Positions 52,850 to 62,283 of a DNA stretch of 64,000 nt are shown here, piece after piece. Origin of the DNA: an uncultured Clostridia bacterium (GTDB lineage Bacteria; Bacillota; Clostridia; TANB77; CAG-508); NCBI GenBank assembly GCA_944386365.1, contig CALXAT010000001.1:62001-126000 (forward strand). Reading direction: 5' to 3'. The translations under genes and the position numbers were made by a program. Numbering within the stretch: position 1 is the stretch's first letter; each line of letters starts with the position of its first letter. The notes below the pieces were generated by a model. It was not told the origin of the DNA, ran no database searches, and saw nothing but the letters and a program-made list of their open reading frames with translations.

Positions 52850-52953
52850 CGGAAATAAATATATTATTTCTGTGTCATCGCTAAAAAAGCATTGACACAA
52901 TAAAAACATCCCCTTTTATTTTTTAGAGCTACTATTATTAGTAGTTCTTTTTT
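52850..52953 (+). ncRNA. Small RNA candidate under a MerR-type promoter
   Basis: About 104 bases, no ORF: hairpin TGTGTCA-15 nt-TGACACA (52871-52899), an exposed CATCCCCT (52907-52914), then a terminator GAGCTACTA-TTAT-TAGTAGTTC with T6 (52926-52953). The unpaired C-rich segment is complementary to AGGGGATG in front of the gene at 10689 and to AGGGGAT at 20178. Family not recognised. Confidence 0.5.
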
Positions 52954-53221
52954 ACTAAAAAAGAAAAACGAATTAAAATACATTTATATTATATATATAA
53001 ATATATAAACAAATACTTAACAATACATAAAATATTTCTTAAAAAAGTAAATAAATCTAGTAATTTAAGCTAAAATATGGTAAAATACAGTTGTATTTTT
53101 TTGGAAAATGTTGTAATATGCATAAAATAAAATTGAAGTGATTAATAAAAAAATATAAAAATAGAATTTAATAATAATGGTATTGAATAGAATAAAAATA
53201 TACTAAGAGGAGGTGCTAGAT
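52954..53221. other. Intergenic region upstream of the penicillin-binding protein
   Basis: Extremely A+T-rich, no coding potential seen. A TATAAT-like box is not clear; AATATGGTAAAATACAG near 53080 (TAAAAT) may be the -10 of the downstream gene. Confidence 0.35.
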
Positions 53222-55915
53222 ATGAAAAAAAGAAAGAAAAAGAGAAGTCATAAAAATCATAAAAAGACAAATTTAAATAAGAAACAAATACATAAAAAAA
53301 TGAAAAATAGCACTTCAAAGAAGAAAAACACGAAGATTGAAAAAAATAACCACAAACAATTATTGGAAAAAGATAGTAATACTACAAATAAAGATATAAA
53401 AGAGATAGAAACAAAAATAGTTGTAAATGAAAATAATCATATAAAAGATCAAGAAAAAAGTGAAGCAACATCTAAAGCGCCTGTTTTATTAGCAGAAAGA
53501 CCAGAAAAAATAGAAGAAAGCACAGAAAAGAAAATACAAGTGCAAGAAGAAAAAACATTAATTAAAAAAGAAAAGAAACCAAAAAAGAAAAAAGAAAAAG
53601 TAAAAAAATCAGAAAAACAAAATGAGAAAGAACCGTTAAAAAAAGAAGCTGTTGAAATCAAAGATGATGAATGGAAAAAAGTAGAAAAGAATAAAAAACA
53701 TAAGCTAGACAAACAACGAAAAAAGGAAGAAAAACTTCAAGCTAAAAAAGAAAAGAAAGCCAAAAAAGAAGAAAAACGTAAGAAACATAAAGTTTTAAAA
53801 TTCTTTTTAAAGTTTTTCTTAATACTAATCATTCTTATAATCTTATTGTTAATTGCTGGAATATGGGGATTTGCAGGTATTCTTTTAGGATGGTTTGGAA
53901 ATGAAGATATACAAATTAGTAAAGAAGATTTAGAAATAAAAGTATCTAATTCTGTTATAGTAGACCCAAATGGTACAGTACTTGCTGACTTAAGTGGAGA
54001 TGAAAAAAGAAAGATTATCACATTAGAAGATATGGCAGATTACTTACCTAAAGCATATATAGCAATAGAAGATGAAAGATTCTATGAGCACAGTGGAGTT
54101 GATTTTAAAAGGACAGCAGGAGCAATTATCAATACAGTATTAAATGGAGATAGTAGTTATGGAGGAAGTACAATTACACAACAATTAGTAAAAAATATAA
54201 CCAATGATAATGAAAGTACAGGAATTGAAGGTATTAAAAGAAAGATAAGAGAATGGCAAAGAGCTTATCAAGTAGAAAGAATGCTATCAAAAGAGCAAAT
54301 ATTAGAGCTATATTTAAATATATTATTTGTTGGAGCCAATAATTTACATGGTGTAGAACTGGGTGCAGAATATTATTTTAATAAGAGTGCCAAAGATTTA
54401 AGTTTGGCAGAATGTGCTTTTATGGCTGGAATTAATCACTCACCAAATTCATATAACCCATATATTACAACAGTAGATAATTCGGAAAAAATAAAAAATA
54501 GAACCATTACTGTTTTAAATAAAATGAAAGAATTAGGTTATATACCAAGTGAAGAAGAGTATCAAAATGCGATTACAGAAGTACAAAATGGATTGCAGTT
54601 TGGTACAGGAGAAATTATTGGAGGGACTGTATTTTCTTATCATACAGATGCAGTTATTTCACAAGTGGTAGAACAGGTTATGCAAGAGAAAAATATGACA
54701 GAACAAATGGCCAAAAATTATGTATATAGTAGCGGACTTACAATCCATTCTACAGTAGATATGAATATTCAAAATAGATTAGAAGAAGAATATAAGCAGG
54801 CAAAATATATTATAAAAGGTAGAGAAAAAAATAGTGATGGAACATTATTAAATGAACATAGTGAGTCTGGAATGGCAATTATTGATTATAAAACTGGAAA
54901 TGTAGTAGCAGTTGCAGGAGGCTTTGGAGAAAAAACAAGTGCAGGCTGGAATCGTGCAACACAAATGGAAAAACAAACAGGATCTAGCATCAAACCACTA
55001 GCAGATGTGGCACCTGCATTACAAGAAAAGATTATCACAGCTGCAACCGTTTATGATGATAGCAGTACAAGATTTGGGAAAAACTATGAACCTAAAAACT
55101 ATAATGGATTTAAGGGATTAATTAATATTAGAAGTTTTATCAGAACTTCACAAAATATACCGGCAGTTAAGATTATGGTAGAATTAACACCAAAAAAATC
55201 ACTAGAATATTTGCAAAACATGGGAATTAGTTCATTGAATCCTGTTACAGATAATGTATTAAGTTTAGCATTAGGAGGAATGACAAGCGGTGTTAGCCCA
55301 TTAGAAATGGCAGCAGCTTATGGAACCATTGCCAATGATGGTGTATATATTACACCAACATTTTATACAAGTGTTACAGATGCTGAAGGAAACACAGTTT
55401 TATCTCCAAAACAAGAAACAAGACAAGTTATATCAAAGCAAAATGCATATATTATGAAAACAATTATACAAGAACCAGTCAAATCAGGAGGAACAGCTAC
55501 TTATTGTGCAATTCCAGGAATAGATGTGGCAGCAAAAACAGGAACAACAGATAATGATTATGATAGATGGCTTTGTGGCTTTACACCATATTATGCAGCT
55601 GCAACTTGGTATGGATATGATAATAGTGAAACGGTATATTATAATGGAAATCCAGCAGGACAAATCTGGGATGCAGTTATGACAGATATACATAAAGATT
55701 TACCAAGTGCTACTTTTATAAGGCCAGAAGGAATTATAGAAAAAACAGTATGTAAAGTAACAGGATGTTTAGCAGCTAAAGGATGTACGAGTACATATAC
55801 AGAAATTTTTACAGAAGACAATATTCCAGAGACATGTAAAGGACATAAGAAAGTGCCAAAGGAAACATTAGGTTTATGGACACCATTGAATAAAAATTCT
55901 AAACAGACAAAATAG
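53222..55915 (+). CDS. Class A penicillin-binding protein (PBP1a-like)
   Basis: 897 residues; the ATG at 53222 is 8 bases after AGAGGAGG. Bifunctional peptidoglycan glycosyltransferase/transpeptidase. A ~190-residue cytosolic N-terminus is extremely Lys/Glu-rich (KKRKKKRSHKNHKK and repeated KKEKK), then a membrane helix (~193-220), GT51 with EDERFYEHSGVD (~282) and GGSTITQQLVKN, and transpeptidase motifs SxxK in TGSSIKP (~586), SQN in RTSQNIP (~642) and KTGTT (~772). A short Cys-containing C-terminal tail (CKVTGCLAAKGC) follows. The long basic tail may bind nucleic acid or scaffold proteins. Confidence 0.93.
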   Translation: MKKRKKKRSHKNHKKTNLNKKQIHKKMKNSTSKKKNTKIEKNNHKQLLEKDSNTTNKDIKEIETKIVVNENNHIKDQEKSEATSKAPVLLAERPEKIEESTEKKIQVQEEKTLIKKEKKPKKKKEKVKKSEKQNEKEPLKKEAVEIKDDEWKKVEKNKKHKLDKQRKKEEKLQAKKEKKAKKEEKRKKHKVLKFFLKFFLILIILIILLLIAGIWGFAGILLGWFGNEDIQISKEDLEIKVSNSVIVDPNGTVLADLSGDEKRKIITLEDMADYLPKAYIAIEDERFYEHSGVDFKRTAGAIINTVLNGDSSYGGSTITQQLVKNITNDNESTGIEGIKRKIREWQRAYQVERMLSKEQILELYLNILFVGANNLHGVELGAEYYFNKSAKDLSLAECAFMAGINHSPNSYNPYITTVDNSEKIKNRTITVLNKMKELGYIPSEEEYQNAITEVQNGLQFGTGEIIGGTVFSYHTDAVISQVVEQVMQEKNMTEQMAKNYVYSSGLTIHSTVDMNIQNRLEEEYKQAKYIIKGREKNSDGTLLNEHSESGMAIIDYKTGNVVAVAGGFGEKTSAGWNRATQMEKQTGSSIKPLADVAPALQEKIITAATVYDDSSTRFGKNYEPKNYNGFKGLINIRSFIRTSQNIPAVKIMVELTPKKSLEYLQNMGISSLNPVTDNVLSLALGGMTSGVSPLEMAAAYGTIANDGVYITPTFYTSVTDAEGNTVLSPKQETRQVISKQNAYIMKTIIQEPVKSGGTATYCAIPGIDVAAKTGTTDNDYDRWLCGFTPYYAAATWYGYDNSETVYYNGNPAGQIWDAVMTDIHKDLPSATFIRPEGIIEKTVCKVTGCLAAKGCTSTYTEIFTEDNIPETCKGHKKVPKETLGLWTPLNKNSKQTK

Positions 55916-55944
55916 AGAGAAAATAAAAATATAAAATATATGGC

Positions 55945-55982
55945 AAAACTACTTTATATCAGGCATATAAAGTAGTTTTAAT
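55945..55982 (+). terminator. Rho-independent terminator
   Basis: Perfect 15-bp stem AAAACTACTTTATAT / ATATAAAGTAGTTTT with a 5-base loop. Confidence 0.85.
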
Positions 55983-56022
55983 ATTATAAGAAAATAAAAA
56001 ATAAAAAAAATACAAAAAAGTA

Positions 56023-56055
56023 TTGACTTAAAGTAAACTCTAAGTGATATATAAT
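56023..56055 (+). promoter_or_regulatory. MerR-type promoter/operator
   Basis: TTGACT, 19-base spacer, TATATA (a TATAAT overlaps two bases later). The spacer holds ACTTAAAGTAAACTCTAAGT (56026-56045), a near-perfect dyad of the CTTRGAGT-NN-ACTCYAAG type known for NmlR/AdhR-like MerR regulators. MerR proteins untwist such overlong spacers to activate. It sits ~77 bases before the merR start, so autoregulation of the operon is likely. Confidence 0.75.
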
Positions 56056-56131
56056 AAATGAAAGTAAAATCATGATCATAAAATGATAATACGCAAGTAG
56101 TAATATAAATTTGTGGGAAGGAGGCGTTTTT

Positions 56132-56500
56132 ATGCAAATATCAGAGGTCGCACAAAAATTTGGATTAACTACAGATACACTAAGATATTATGAAAGAGAA
56201 GGATTGATTGGACCAATTGCAAAAGGAAAAAATGGTATTCGAAATTATACAGAAGATGACATCAAAAGGATTCAATTTGTAAGATGTATGAGGGCTGCAG
56301 GGTTGGAAATTAATTTTTTGAAAAGATACATCAAATTATTTGATGAAGGAGACAAAACTATAAAAGAAAGAAGAGAAATTCTAGTAGAACAAAGAAAAAT
56401 ATTAAAAGATAAAATTGATGCTATGCAAGAAGCATATGATAGATTAAATGTAAAAATTGATTTATATGATAAGAATATATTAGATAAAAGTCTAATGTAA
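56132..56500 (+). CDS. MerR-family transcription regulator
   Basis: 122 residues; the start at 56132 follows AAGGAGGCG. N-terminal winged helix ISEVAQKFGLTTDTLRYYER, EGLIGPIAKGKNGIRNYTED, then a dimerisation coiled coil (KLFDEGDKTIKERREILVEQ). No Cys, so it does not sense metals or thiols by cysteine; this matches MerR regulators of aldo/keto reductase or CMD operons in Firmicutes. First gene of the cluster that continues with the CMD-cupin and reductase genes. Confidence 0.92.
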   Translation: MQISEVAQKFGLTTDTLRYYEREGLIGPIAKGKNGIRNYTEDDIKRIQFVRCMRAAGLEINFLKRYIKLFDEGDKTIKERREILVEQRKILKDKIDAMQEAYDRLNVKIDLYDKNILDKSLM

Positions 56501-56556
56501 ACATAATTAAAATGCTAAAATATAAATCAAAAATAAATATATAAGGAGGAATTATT

Positions 56557-57300
56557 ATGGTAAAACAAACGGCAGGTAGAGATAGTTTGGGAGAATTTGC
56601 TCCTAAATTTGCAGAATTAAATGATGATGTATTATTTGGTGAGGTATGGTCAAGAGAAGATAAACTATCATTAAGGGATAGATCATTAGTAACCATATGT
56701 GTATTTATGGGAAAGGGAATGGTAGATAGCTCATTAAAGTATCATCTTATAAATGCTAAGAATAATGGAATTACAAAAGAAGAAATGGCAGAAATTATTA
56801 CACATGCAGCATTCTATGCTGGTTGGCCAAATGCTTGGGCTGTATTTAATATGGCAAAAGAAGTGTATGCAGATGATAATACAAAAGAAGAACATGGTGG
56901 TATGTTTGGTATGGGAGAACCTAATACAGCATATGCACAATATTTTATTGGAAATTCCTATTTAAAACCATTAACAAAACCAGGAGAATCAGTCATATCT
57001 ATTGCCAATGTAACATTTGAACCTAGATGCAGAAATAATTGGCATATTCATCATGCAAGTAAAGGTGGTGGACAAATCCTTATTTGTGTTGATGGAGAAG
57101 GTTGGTATCAAGAAGAAGGAAAAGAAGCAAGAAGTTTAAAACCAGGAGATGTAGTGGTAATACCAGCAAATGTAAAACACTGGCATGGTGCAAAAAAAGA
57201 TTCATGGTTTAGTCATCTAGCATTAGAAGTACCAGGAGAAGATACCTCAAATGAATGGTGTGAGCCTGTAAATGATGAAGAATATAATAAATTAGGATAA
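56557..57300 (+). CDS. Carboxymuconolactone decarboxylase-like / cupin fusion
   Basis: 247 residues. Residues ~1-105 are a CMD/AhpD-like helical domain (LRDRSLVTICVFMGKGM, HLINAKNNGITKEEMAEIIT, HAAFYAGWPNAWAVFNMAKE); residues ~125-247 are a cupin with metal motif RNNWHIHHASKGGGQILICV and PGDVVVIPANVKHWHGA. The pair is a known fusion, often next to aldo/keto reductases under MerR control. Reaction unknown; the AhpD CxxC is absent, so peroxidase coupling is unlikely. Confidence 0.85.
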   Translation: MVKQTAGRDSLGEFAPKFAELNDDVLFGEVWSREDKLSLRDRSLVTICVFMGKGMVDSSLKYHLINAKNNGITKEEMAEIITHAAFYAGWPNAWAVFNMAKEVYADDNTKEEHGGMFGMGEPNTAYAQYFIGNSYLKPLTKPGESVISIANVTFEPRCRNNWHIHHASKGGGQILICVDGEGWYQEEGKEARSLKPGDVVVIPANVKHWHGAKKDSWFSHLALEVPGEDTSNEWCEPVNDEEYNKLG

Positions 57301-57369
57301 TGCTAAAAATTTTAATAAAAATGTGCTCTAAACTATAAATAAAAAATTAAAATAATGGGAGGAATGAAA

Positions 57370-58494
57370 ATGCCATATTTAGGAGAAGAAATTAAAAAAT
57401 TAGGATTTGGATTAATGAGATTACCAATGAAAGATGATAAAATTGATATTGAACAAACCAAAGTGATGGTAGATCACTTTTTAGAAGCAGGATTTACATA
57501 CTTTGATACAGCATGGGCATATGCCGGGAGTGAAGATGCTATTCGACAAGCATTAGTTGAACGTTATCCAAGAGAAAAATTTCAATTGGCAACCAAAAAT
57601 GCTGCTTGGATAAATTGTAAAACAAGAGAAGATGCTATTCAACAATTTGAAACATCTTTAAAACAAACAGGAGCAGGCTATTTTGATTTTTATTTACTAC
57701 ATAATTTAGGAGAATCTAGAACAAAAGCCTTTGATGATTTTGATATGTGGTCATGGATTCAAGAGAAAAAACAAGAAGGAAAAATTAAACATATTGGATT
57801 TTCATTCCATTCAACACCAGAAGAATTAGAAGAAATCTTGCAAAAACATCCAGAAATGGAATTTGTACAATTACAAATCAATTATGCTGATTGGGAAAAT
57901 CCAGCAATTAAATCGAAAGAATGTTATGAAGTAGCGAGAAAATATGGAAAACCAGTTATTATTATGGAACCAGTAAAAGGTGGTATGCTTGCAAATCCAC
58001 CAGAACAAGTAGCAGACGTATTTAAAAAAGCAAATCCAGATGCTTCACTTGCTTCTTGGGCAATTAAATTTGCAGCAAGTTTAGATGGAATTATTACAGT
58101 ATTATCTGGAATGAGCAGTATTGAGCAAATGGATGACAATATTTCATATATGAAAGACTTTACAAAATTATCAGACAAAGAAGAAGAAACCATTAAAGAA
58201 GCACAAAAAGTACTAAATACAATTCCTTTAATTCCTTGTACAAGTTGTAATTATTGTGCAAAAGTATGTCCAATGCATATTGGTATATCAGGATCTTTTA
58301 CAGCAATGAATTATTTAACATTGTATAAAGACAAAGCAGCTGCAAAACATCAAGAAGAATGGCTAGTTGGTGGACATGGATTAAAGAAAGCAAGCGAATG
58401 TATTAAATGTGGTCAATGTGAAAAGGCTTGCCCACAACATATAGCGATTAGAGAAGAACTTGAAAAAGTAACGCAAGCTTTAGAAAATGAATAA
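57370..58494 (+). CDS. Aldo/keto reductase with C-terminal 4Fe-4S ferredoxin domain
   Basis: 374 residues; the ATG at 57370 is 9 bases after GGGAGG. Catalytic tetrad Asp and Tyr in FDTAWAYAGSE, Lys in LATKNAAW, His in YLLHNLGES. C-terminal ~90 residues carry CTSCNYCAKVCPMHIGI and CIKCGQCEKACPQHIAI, two 4Fe-4S sites. These ferredoxin-AKR enzymes occur in anaerobes and probably take electrons from ferredoxin rather than NADPH alone. Substrate unknown. Confidence 0.88.
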   Translation: MPYLGEEIKKLGFGLMRLPMKDDKIDIEQTKVMVDHFLEAGFTYFDTAWAYAGSEDAIRQALVERYPREKFQLATKNAAWINCKTREDAIQQFETSLKQTGAGYFDFYLLHNLGESRTKAFDDFDMWSWIQEKKQEGKIKHIGFSFHSTPEELEEILQKHPEMEFVQLQINYADWENPAIKSKECYEVARKYGKPVIIMEPVKGGMLANPPEQVADVFKKANPDASLASWAIKFAASLDGIITVLSGMSSIEQMDDNISYMKDFTKLSDKEEETIKEAQKVLNTIPLIPCTSCNYCAKVCPMHIGISGSFTAMNYLTLYKDKAAAKHQEEWLVGGHGLKKASECIKCGQCEKACPQHIAIREELEKVTQALENE

Positions 58495-58554
58495 ATTTTT
58501 AAAGTATACAAAGGATATATTTATAATTTATATAGAGAGAAAGGAAGGATTTTT

Positions 58555-59439
58555 ATGGAAAAATCAAAAGTATATTTTACAAAGGGGATTACTCCAGAAA
58601 GTTTAATAAAAATGTATGAAGCATTAGGTGTTGAATTAAAAGGAAAAGTAGCTGTAAAGCTATCAACAGGAGAAGCAGGAGGACATTATTTCTTAGATCC
58701 AAATTTAATAAAAGATTTAGTTCACAAAGTTAATGGAACGATTGTGGAATGTAATACGGCATATGTAGGAAAAAGAAACACAACAAAAGACCATTGGGAA
58801 ACCATAAAAGATCATGGATTTACAGATATTGCAACAGTCGATATTATGGATGAAGAAGGAGATATGCCAATTCCAGTAAAAAATGGATTCCATTTAAAAG
58901 AAGATTATGTAGGTGCCCATTTAAAAAATTATGATTCTATGTTAGTATTATCTCATTTTAAAGGTCATGCTATGGGAGGATTCGGAGGAGCACTTAAAAA
59001 TATTTCAATTGGAATCGGTTCTTCAAATGGAAAAACATGGATTCATACAGCAGGAAAAACAAAAAATCCAGCGGAATTATGGGGTAATTTACCAGAACAA
59101 GATCATTTCCTAGAATCAATGGCTGATGCTTGTGATGCTGTTATAAATTATATGGGAAAAGAAAATATGGTATATATCAGTGTTGCAAACAATTTATCAG
59201 TTGACTGTGATTGTGATTCAAACCCACATGCACCTGAAATGGCTGACTTAGGAATCTTTGCTTCAACTGATCCAGTAGCTTTAGACCAAGCATGTTATGA
59301 TGCTGTTGTCAATGCAGAAGATCCAGGAAAAGCAGCATTAATTGAAAGAATGAATTCAAGACATGGTATCCATACAGTAGAGGCTGCCAATAAATTAGGA
59401 CTTGGAAATAGAGAATATGAAATTGTAAATATAGACTAA
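58555..59439 (+). CDS. DUF362 protein
   Basis: 294 residues; AAGGAAGG upstream. DUF362 core: KGKVAVKLSTGEAGGHYFLD, LSHFKGHAMGGFGGALKNIS, IGIGSS, and CDCDSNPHAPEMADLGIFAS, DPVALDQACYDAV, with Cys that could bind an Fe-S cluster. DUF362 proteins are common beside redox and cofactor genes in anaerobes; the reaction is unknown. It sits between the reductase and larC and is 18 bases from larC, so probably works with the lar genes or their client enzyme. Confidence 0.8.
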   Translation: MEKSKVYFTKGITPESLIKMYEALGVELKGKVAVKLSTGEAGGHYFLDPNLIKDLVHKVNGTIVECNTAYVGKRNTTKDHWETIKDHGFTDIATVDIMDEEGDMPIPVKNGFHLKEDYVGAHLKNYDSMLVLSHFKGHAMGGFGGALKNISIGIGSSNGKTWIHTAGKTKNPAELWGNLPEQDHFLESMADACDAVINYMGKENMVYISVANNLSVDCDCDSNPHAPEMADLGIFASTDPVALDQACYDAVVNAEDPGKAALIERMNSRHGIHTVEAANKLGLGNREYEIVNID

Positions 59440-59457
59440 AAAAGAAAGAGGAAAGAT

Positions 59458-60711
59458 ATGAAAACATTATATTTTGACTGCTCAAGTGGTATTAGTGGTA
59501 ATATGACACTAGCTGCACTTACAGAAATCATTGAAGACGAAAAATATTTAGTAGAAGAATTAAAAAAATTAAATATAGATGGCTATAAAATAGATATATC
59601 TAAAAAAGTAAAAAATGGAATTACAGGTACTCATGTTGATGTGATTTTAGAACATCAACATGAGCACTCTCACGTTCTTGATGAACACATGCATGAAGAA
59701 GAAAACCATATACACCATCATGAACATGGAGAGGAACATCACGGACACCATCATCATGAACATAGAAACTTACAAGATGTATGTAAGATTATTGATAATA
59801 GTTCTATTGATGAAGCAAGTAAGGAATTAGCAAAAAGAATTTTTATGAGAGTAGCAAAGGCAGAAAGTAAAGTTCATAACAAACCATTAGAAGAAGTACA
59901 CTTCCATGAAGTAGGTGCTATCGACTCAATTATAGACATTGTTGGAACAGCTATATTAATTAATAAGATTCATCCAGATAAAATTATTTCAAGTGTTGTG
60001 AATGATGGTTATGGATTTATTGAATGTGCCCATGGAAGAATGGCAGTTCCTGTTCCAGCAACTAGTGAAATTTTTGCGAATTCAGATGTAGAATTTAGAC
60101 AAATCGATATTGATACAGAACTAGTTACACCAACAGGTGCAGCGATTATTGCGGAATTAAGTTCTGAATTTACAACTTTACCTGCTATGAAAATCGAGAA
60201 AATTGGTTGGGGAGCAGGTACAAAAGATTTGAAAATACCAAATGTATTAAAAGTATATTATGGTGAAATGCAAGAACAAAATCAAAAAATAACTGTTATG
60301 GAAACCAATATTGATGATTGTTCTGGAGAAATATTAGGATATGTAGAAGAACTATTATTCCAAAATGGTGCATTAGATGTATTTTATACACCTATTTTCA
60401 TGAAGAAGAATAGACCAGCTTATCGCTTAACGGTTGTATGCAAAGAACCAGATATTTTAAGATTACAAAATATCATATTTAAAGAAACAACAACCATTGG
60501 TATTCGTTATCGTTTTGAATATAGAACAGAATTAGAACGAGAATTTGTTACAATTGATACAAAATATGGCAAATTACAGGCCAAAAAAGTTGTGAACAAT
60601 GGTGAGACATATATTTATCCAGAATATGAAAGTATGAAAGAATTGGCAGAAAAGAATCGTATTCCTTTAAAGGAAATATACAAACTAAAGGAGTTAAACA
60701 ATGGAGATTAA
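59458..60711 (+). CDS. larC: Nickel-pincer cofactor biosynthesis protein LarC
   Basis: 417 residues. LarC inserts nickel into the pyridinium dithiocarboxylate mononucleotide using CTP, finishing the nickel-pincer nucleotide of lactate racemase. N-terminal FDCSSGISGNMTLAALTEII, the His-rich loop (residues ~61-102, many HEH, HHHEH) as a nickel store, HEVGAIDSIIDIVG, then the C-terminal METNIDDCSGEILGYVEELL. Here it is one uninterrupted chain, whereas in Lactobacillus it is made by a programmed frameshift. Its stop overlaps the larB start. Confidence 0.93.
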   Translation: MKTLYFDCSSGISGNMTLAALTEIIEDEKYLVEELKKLNIDGYKIDISKKVKNGITGTHVDVILEHQHEHSHVLDEHMHEEENHIHHHEHGEEHHGHHHHEHRNLQDVCKIIDNSSIDEASKELAKRIFMRVAKAESKVHNKPLEEVHFHEVGAIDSIIDIVGTAILINKIHPDKIISSVVNDGYGFIECAHGRMAVPVPATSEIFANSDVEFRQIDIDTELVTPTGAAIIAELSSEFTTLPAMKIEKIGWGAGTKDLKIPNVLKVYYGEMQEQNQKITVMETNIDDCSGEILGYVEELLFQNGALDVFYTPIFMKKNRPAYRLTVVCKEPDILRLQNIIFKETTTIGIRYRFEYRTELEREFVTIDTKYGKLQAKKVVNNGETYIYPEYESMKELAEKNRIPLKEIYKLKELNNGD

Positions 60712-61441
60712 AGAAATACTAGAAAAAATACAAAATCATGAAATCAGTATAGAAGATGCAGAAAAAGAAATTAAACATAATCAATATGAAGATTTAGGAT
60801 ATGCAAAAATAGATCACAATCGAAAAGAAAGAATTGGTACAGGAGAAGTGGTATTTTGTCAAAGTAAACCAGATGCATATTTATCAAAAATCTATACAAC
60901 CATTTATAAAGAAAATGGTGAAGTATTAGGAACAAGAGCAAGTAAAGAACAATATGATTTAGTTAAAAAGGATATTCCAGAAGTACAATATAATGCACTT
61001 TCAAGAATCTTAAAAATTGAGAAGAAAAAAGAAAAAATCGGAAATATTGCTATTTGTACGGGAGGAACAGCTGATATTCCAGTTGCAGAAGAAGCAGCAG
61101 AAACAGCGGAATTTTTTGGAAGCTATGTAGAAAGAATCTATGATGTTGGTGTAGCAGGCATTCATAGAATTTTATCACAAAGAGAAAAATTAGAAAAGGC
61201 AAATTGTATTATTGCCATTGCTGGAATGGAAGGTGCTATTGCTTCTGTTGTAGCAGGACTTGCCAAAGTACCTGTAATTGCAGTTCCCACCTCTGTGGGA
61301 TATGGAGCCAATTTAGGTGGAATTGCAGCACTTTTAGGGATGATTAATTCTTGTAGCAATGGGATTGCTACTGTCAATATTGATAATGGATATGGTGCAG
61401 GCTATTTAGCAAATCAAATTAATCATTTAGCATGTCAATAG
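60701..61441 (+). CDS. larB: Nickel-pincer cofactor biosynthesis protein LarB
   Basis: 246 residues. LarB carboxylates and hydrolyses nicotinic acid adenine dinucleotide. N-terminal small helical part, then a PurE-like fold: NIAICTGGTADIPVAEEAAE (~110), VGVAGIHRIL, VPVIAVPTSVGYGANLGGIA (~190). Overlaps the 3' end of larC by 11 bases (translational coupling). It resembles PurE and must not be confused with it; purE is at 27566. Confidence 0.93.
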   Translation: MEIKEILEKIQNHEISIEDAEKEIKHNQYEDLGYAKIDHNRKERIGTGEVVFCQSKPDAYLSKIYTTIYKENGEVLGTRASKEQYDLVKKDIPEVQYNALSRILKIEKKKEKIGNIAICTGGTADIPVAEEAAETAEFFGSYVERIYDVGVAGIHRILSQREKLEKANCIIAIAGMEGAIASVVAGLAKVPVIAVPTSVGYGANLGGIAALLGMINSCSNGIATVNIDNGYGAGYLANQINHLACQ

Positions 61442-61455
61442 GATAGGAGAAGAAA

Positions 61456-62244
61456 ATGGAAAAACAAAAAGCTTTAGAAGAATATATACAATCTTTAGAA
61501 AAAGTAGCAATTGCATATTCAGGAGGAATTGATTCTAGTTATCTATTATTTGTAGCAAATAAGGTGTTACCTAAAGAACAAGTATTAGCTATCATTGCCA
61601 ATGGTATTATGGTACCAAGAAAAGATTATGAAGAAGCAATTAATTTTTTGAAAGAAAATGATTTTCAATATATAGAAGTACCATATAAACCATTAGAAAT
61701 AGTAGCATTTAAAGAAAACCATAAAGATAGATGTTATCATTGTAAAAAAGCCTTAATGACAATGCTTAAAAGTGTAGCCTATGAAAATGGATATGAGAAC
61801 CTTTTAGATGGAAAAAATGCAGATGATTTAACGGTATATAGACCAGGAAATAAAGCCACAGAAGAAGTAGGTGTTATTAGTCCACTGGCTAAATTTGAAA
61901 TTGGTAAAGAAGAAATAAGACAATATAGTAAAATTTTAGGAATTCCCTTTTGGAATAAACCATCTAATTCTTGCTTAGCAACCAGATTTCCATATGATAC
62001 AAGTTTAACAGAAGAAGGATTAAAAAAAGTAGAAGAAAGTGAAGAAATTATAAAATGTCTTGGAATCGAAAAAGTAAGAGTAAGAGCTCATGGAAATATT
62101 GCAAGAATTGAAGTGAATCCAGAAGATTTTGAAATACTTTTAAATAATATAAAAAATGAGAATATAGCAAAAAAAATAAAAGATTTAGGTTTTTCTTATG
62201 TTACATTAGATTTATCAGGATTAAAAAGTGGTAGTTTTGATTAG
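61456..62244 (+). CDS. larE: Nickel-pincer cofactor biosynthesis protein LarE
   Basis: 262 residues. LarE is an ATP-pyrophosphatase that puts sulfur on the LarB product. PP-loop AYSGGIDSSYLLF (21-33), CYHCKK (93-98) and KPSNSCLATRFPYDT with Cys173, the position of the sulfur-donating cysteine in the Lactobacillus enzyme; the additional Cys pair may bind a cluster as in some LarE. GGAGAAG is near the ATG. 14 bases after larB. Confidence 0.93.
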   Translation: MEKQKALEEYIQSLEKVAIAYSGGIDSSYLLFVANKVLPKEQVLAIIANGIMVPRKDYEEAINFLKENDFQYIEVPYKPLEIVAFKENHKDRCYHCKKALMTMLKSVAYENGYENLLDGKNADDLTVYRPGNKATEEVGVISPLAKFEIGKEEIRQYSKILGIPFWNKPSNSCLATRFPYDTSLTEEGLKKVEESEEIIKCLGIEKVRVRAHGNIARIEVNPEDFEILLNNIKNENIAKKIKDLGFSYVTLDLSGLKSGSFD

Positions 62245-62283
62245 ATGATATTAATAAAAAACGAAATAAAGGAGGAACAAGTT

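Noticed and set aside
60701..61441. LarB as a second PurE
   Set aside because: It has the PurE-like fold but lies between larC and larE with overlapping ends and has the LarB N-terminal extension; the true purE is at 27566-28093.
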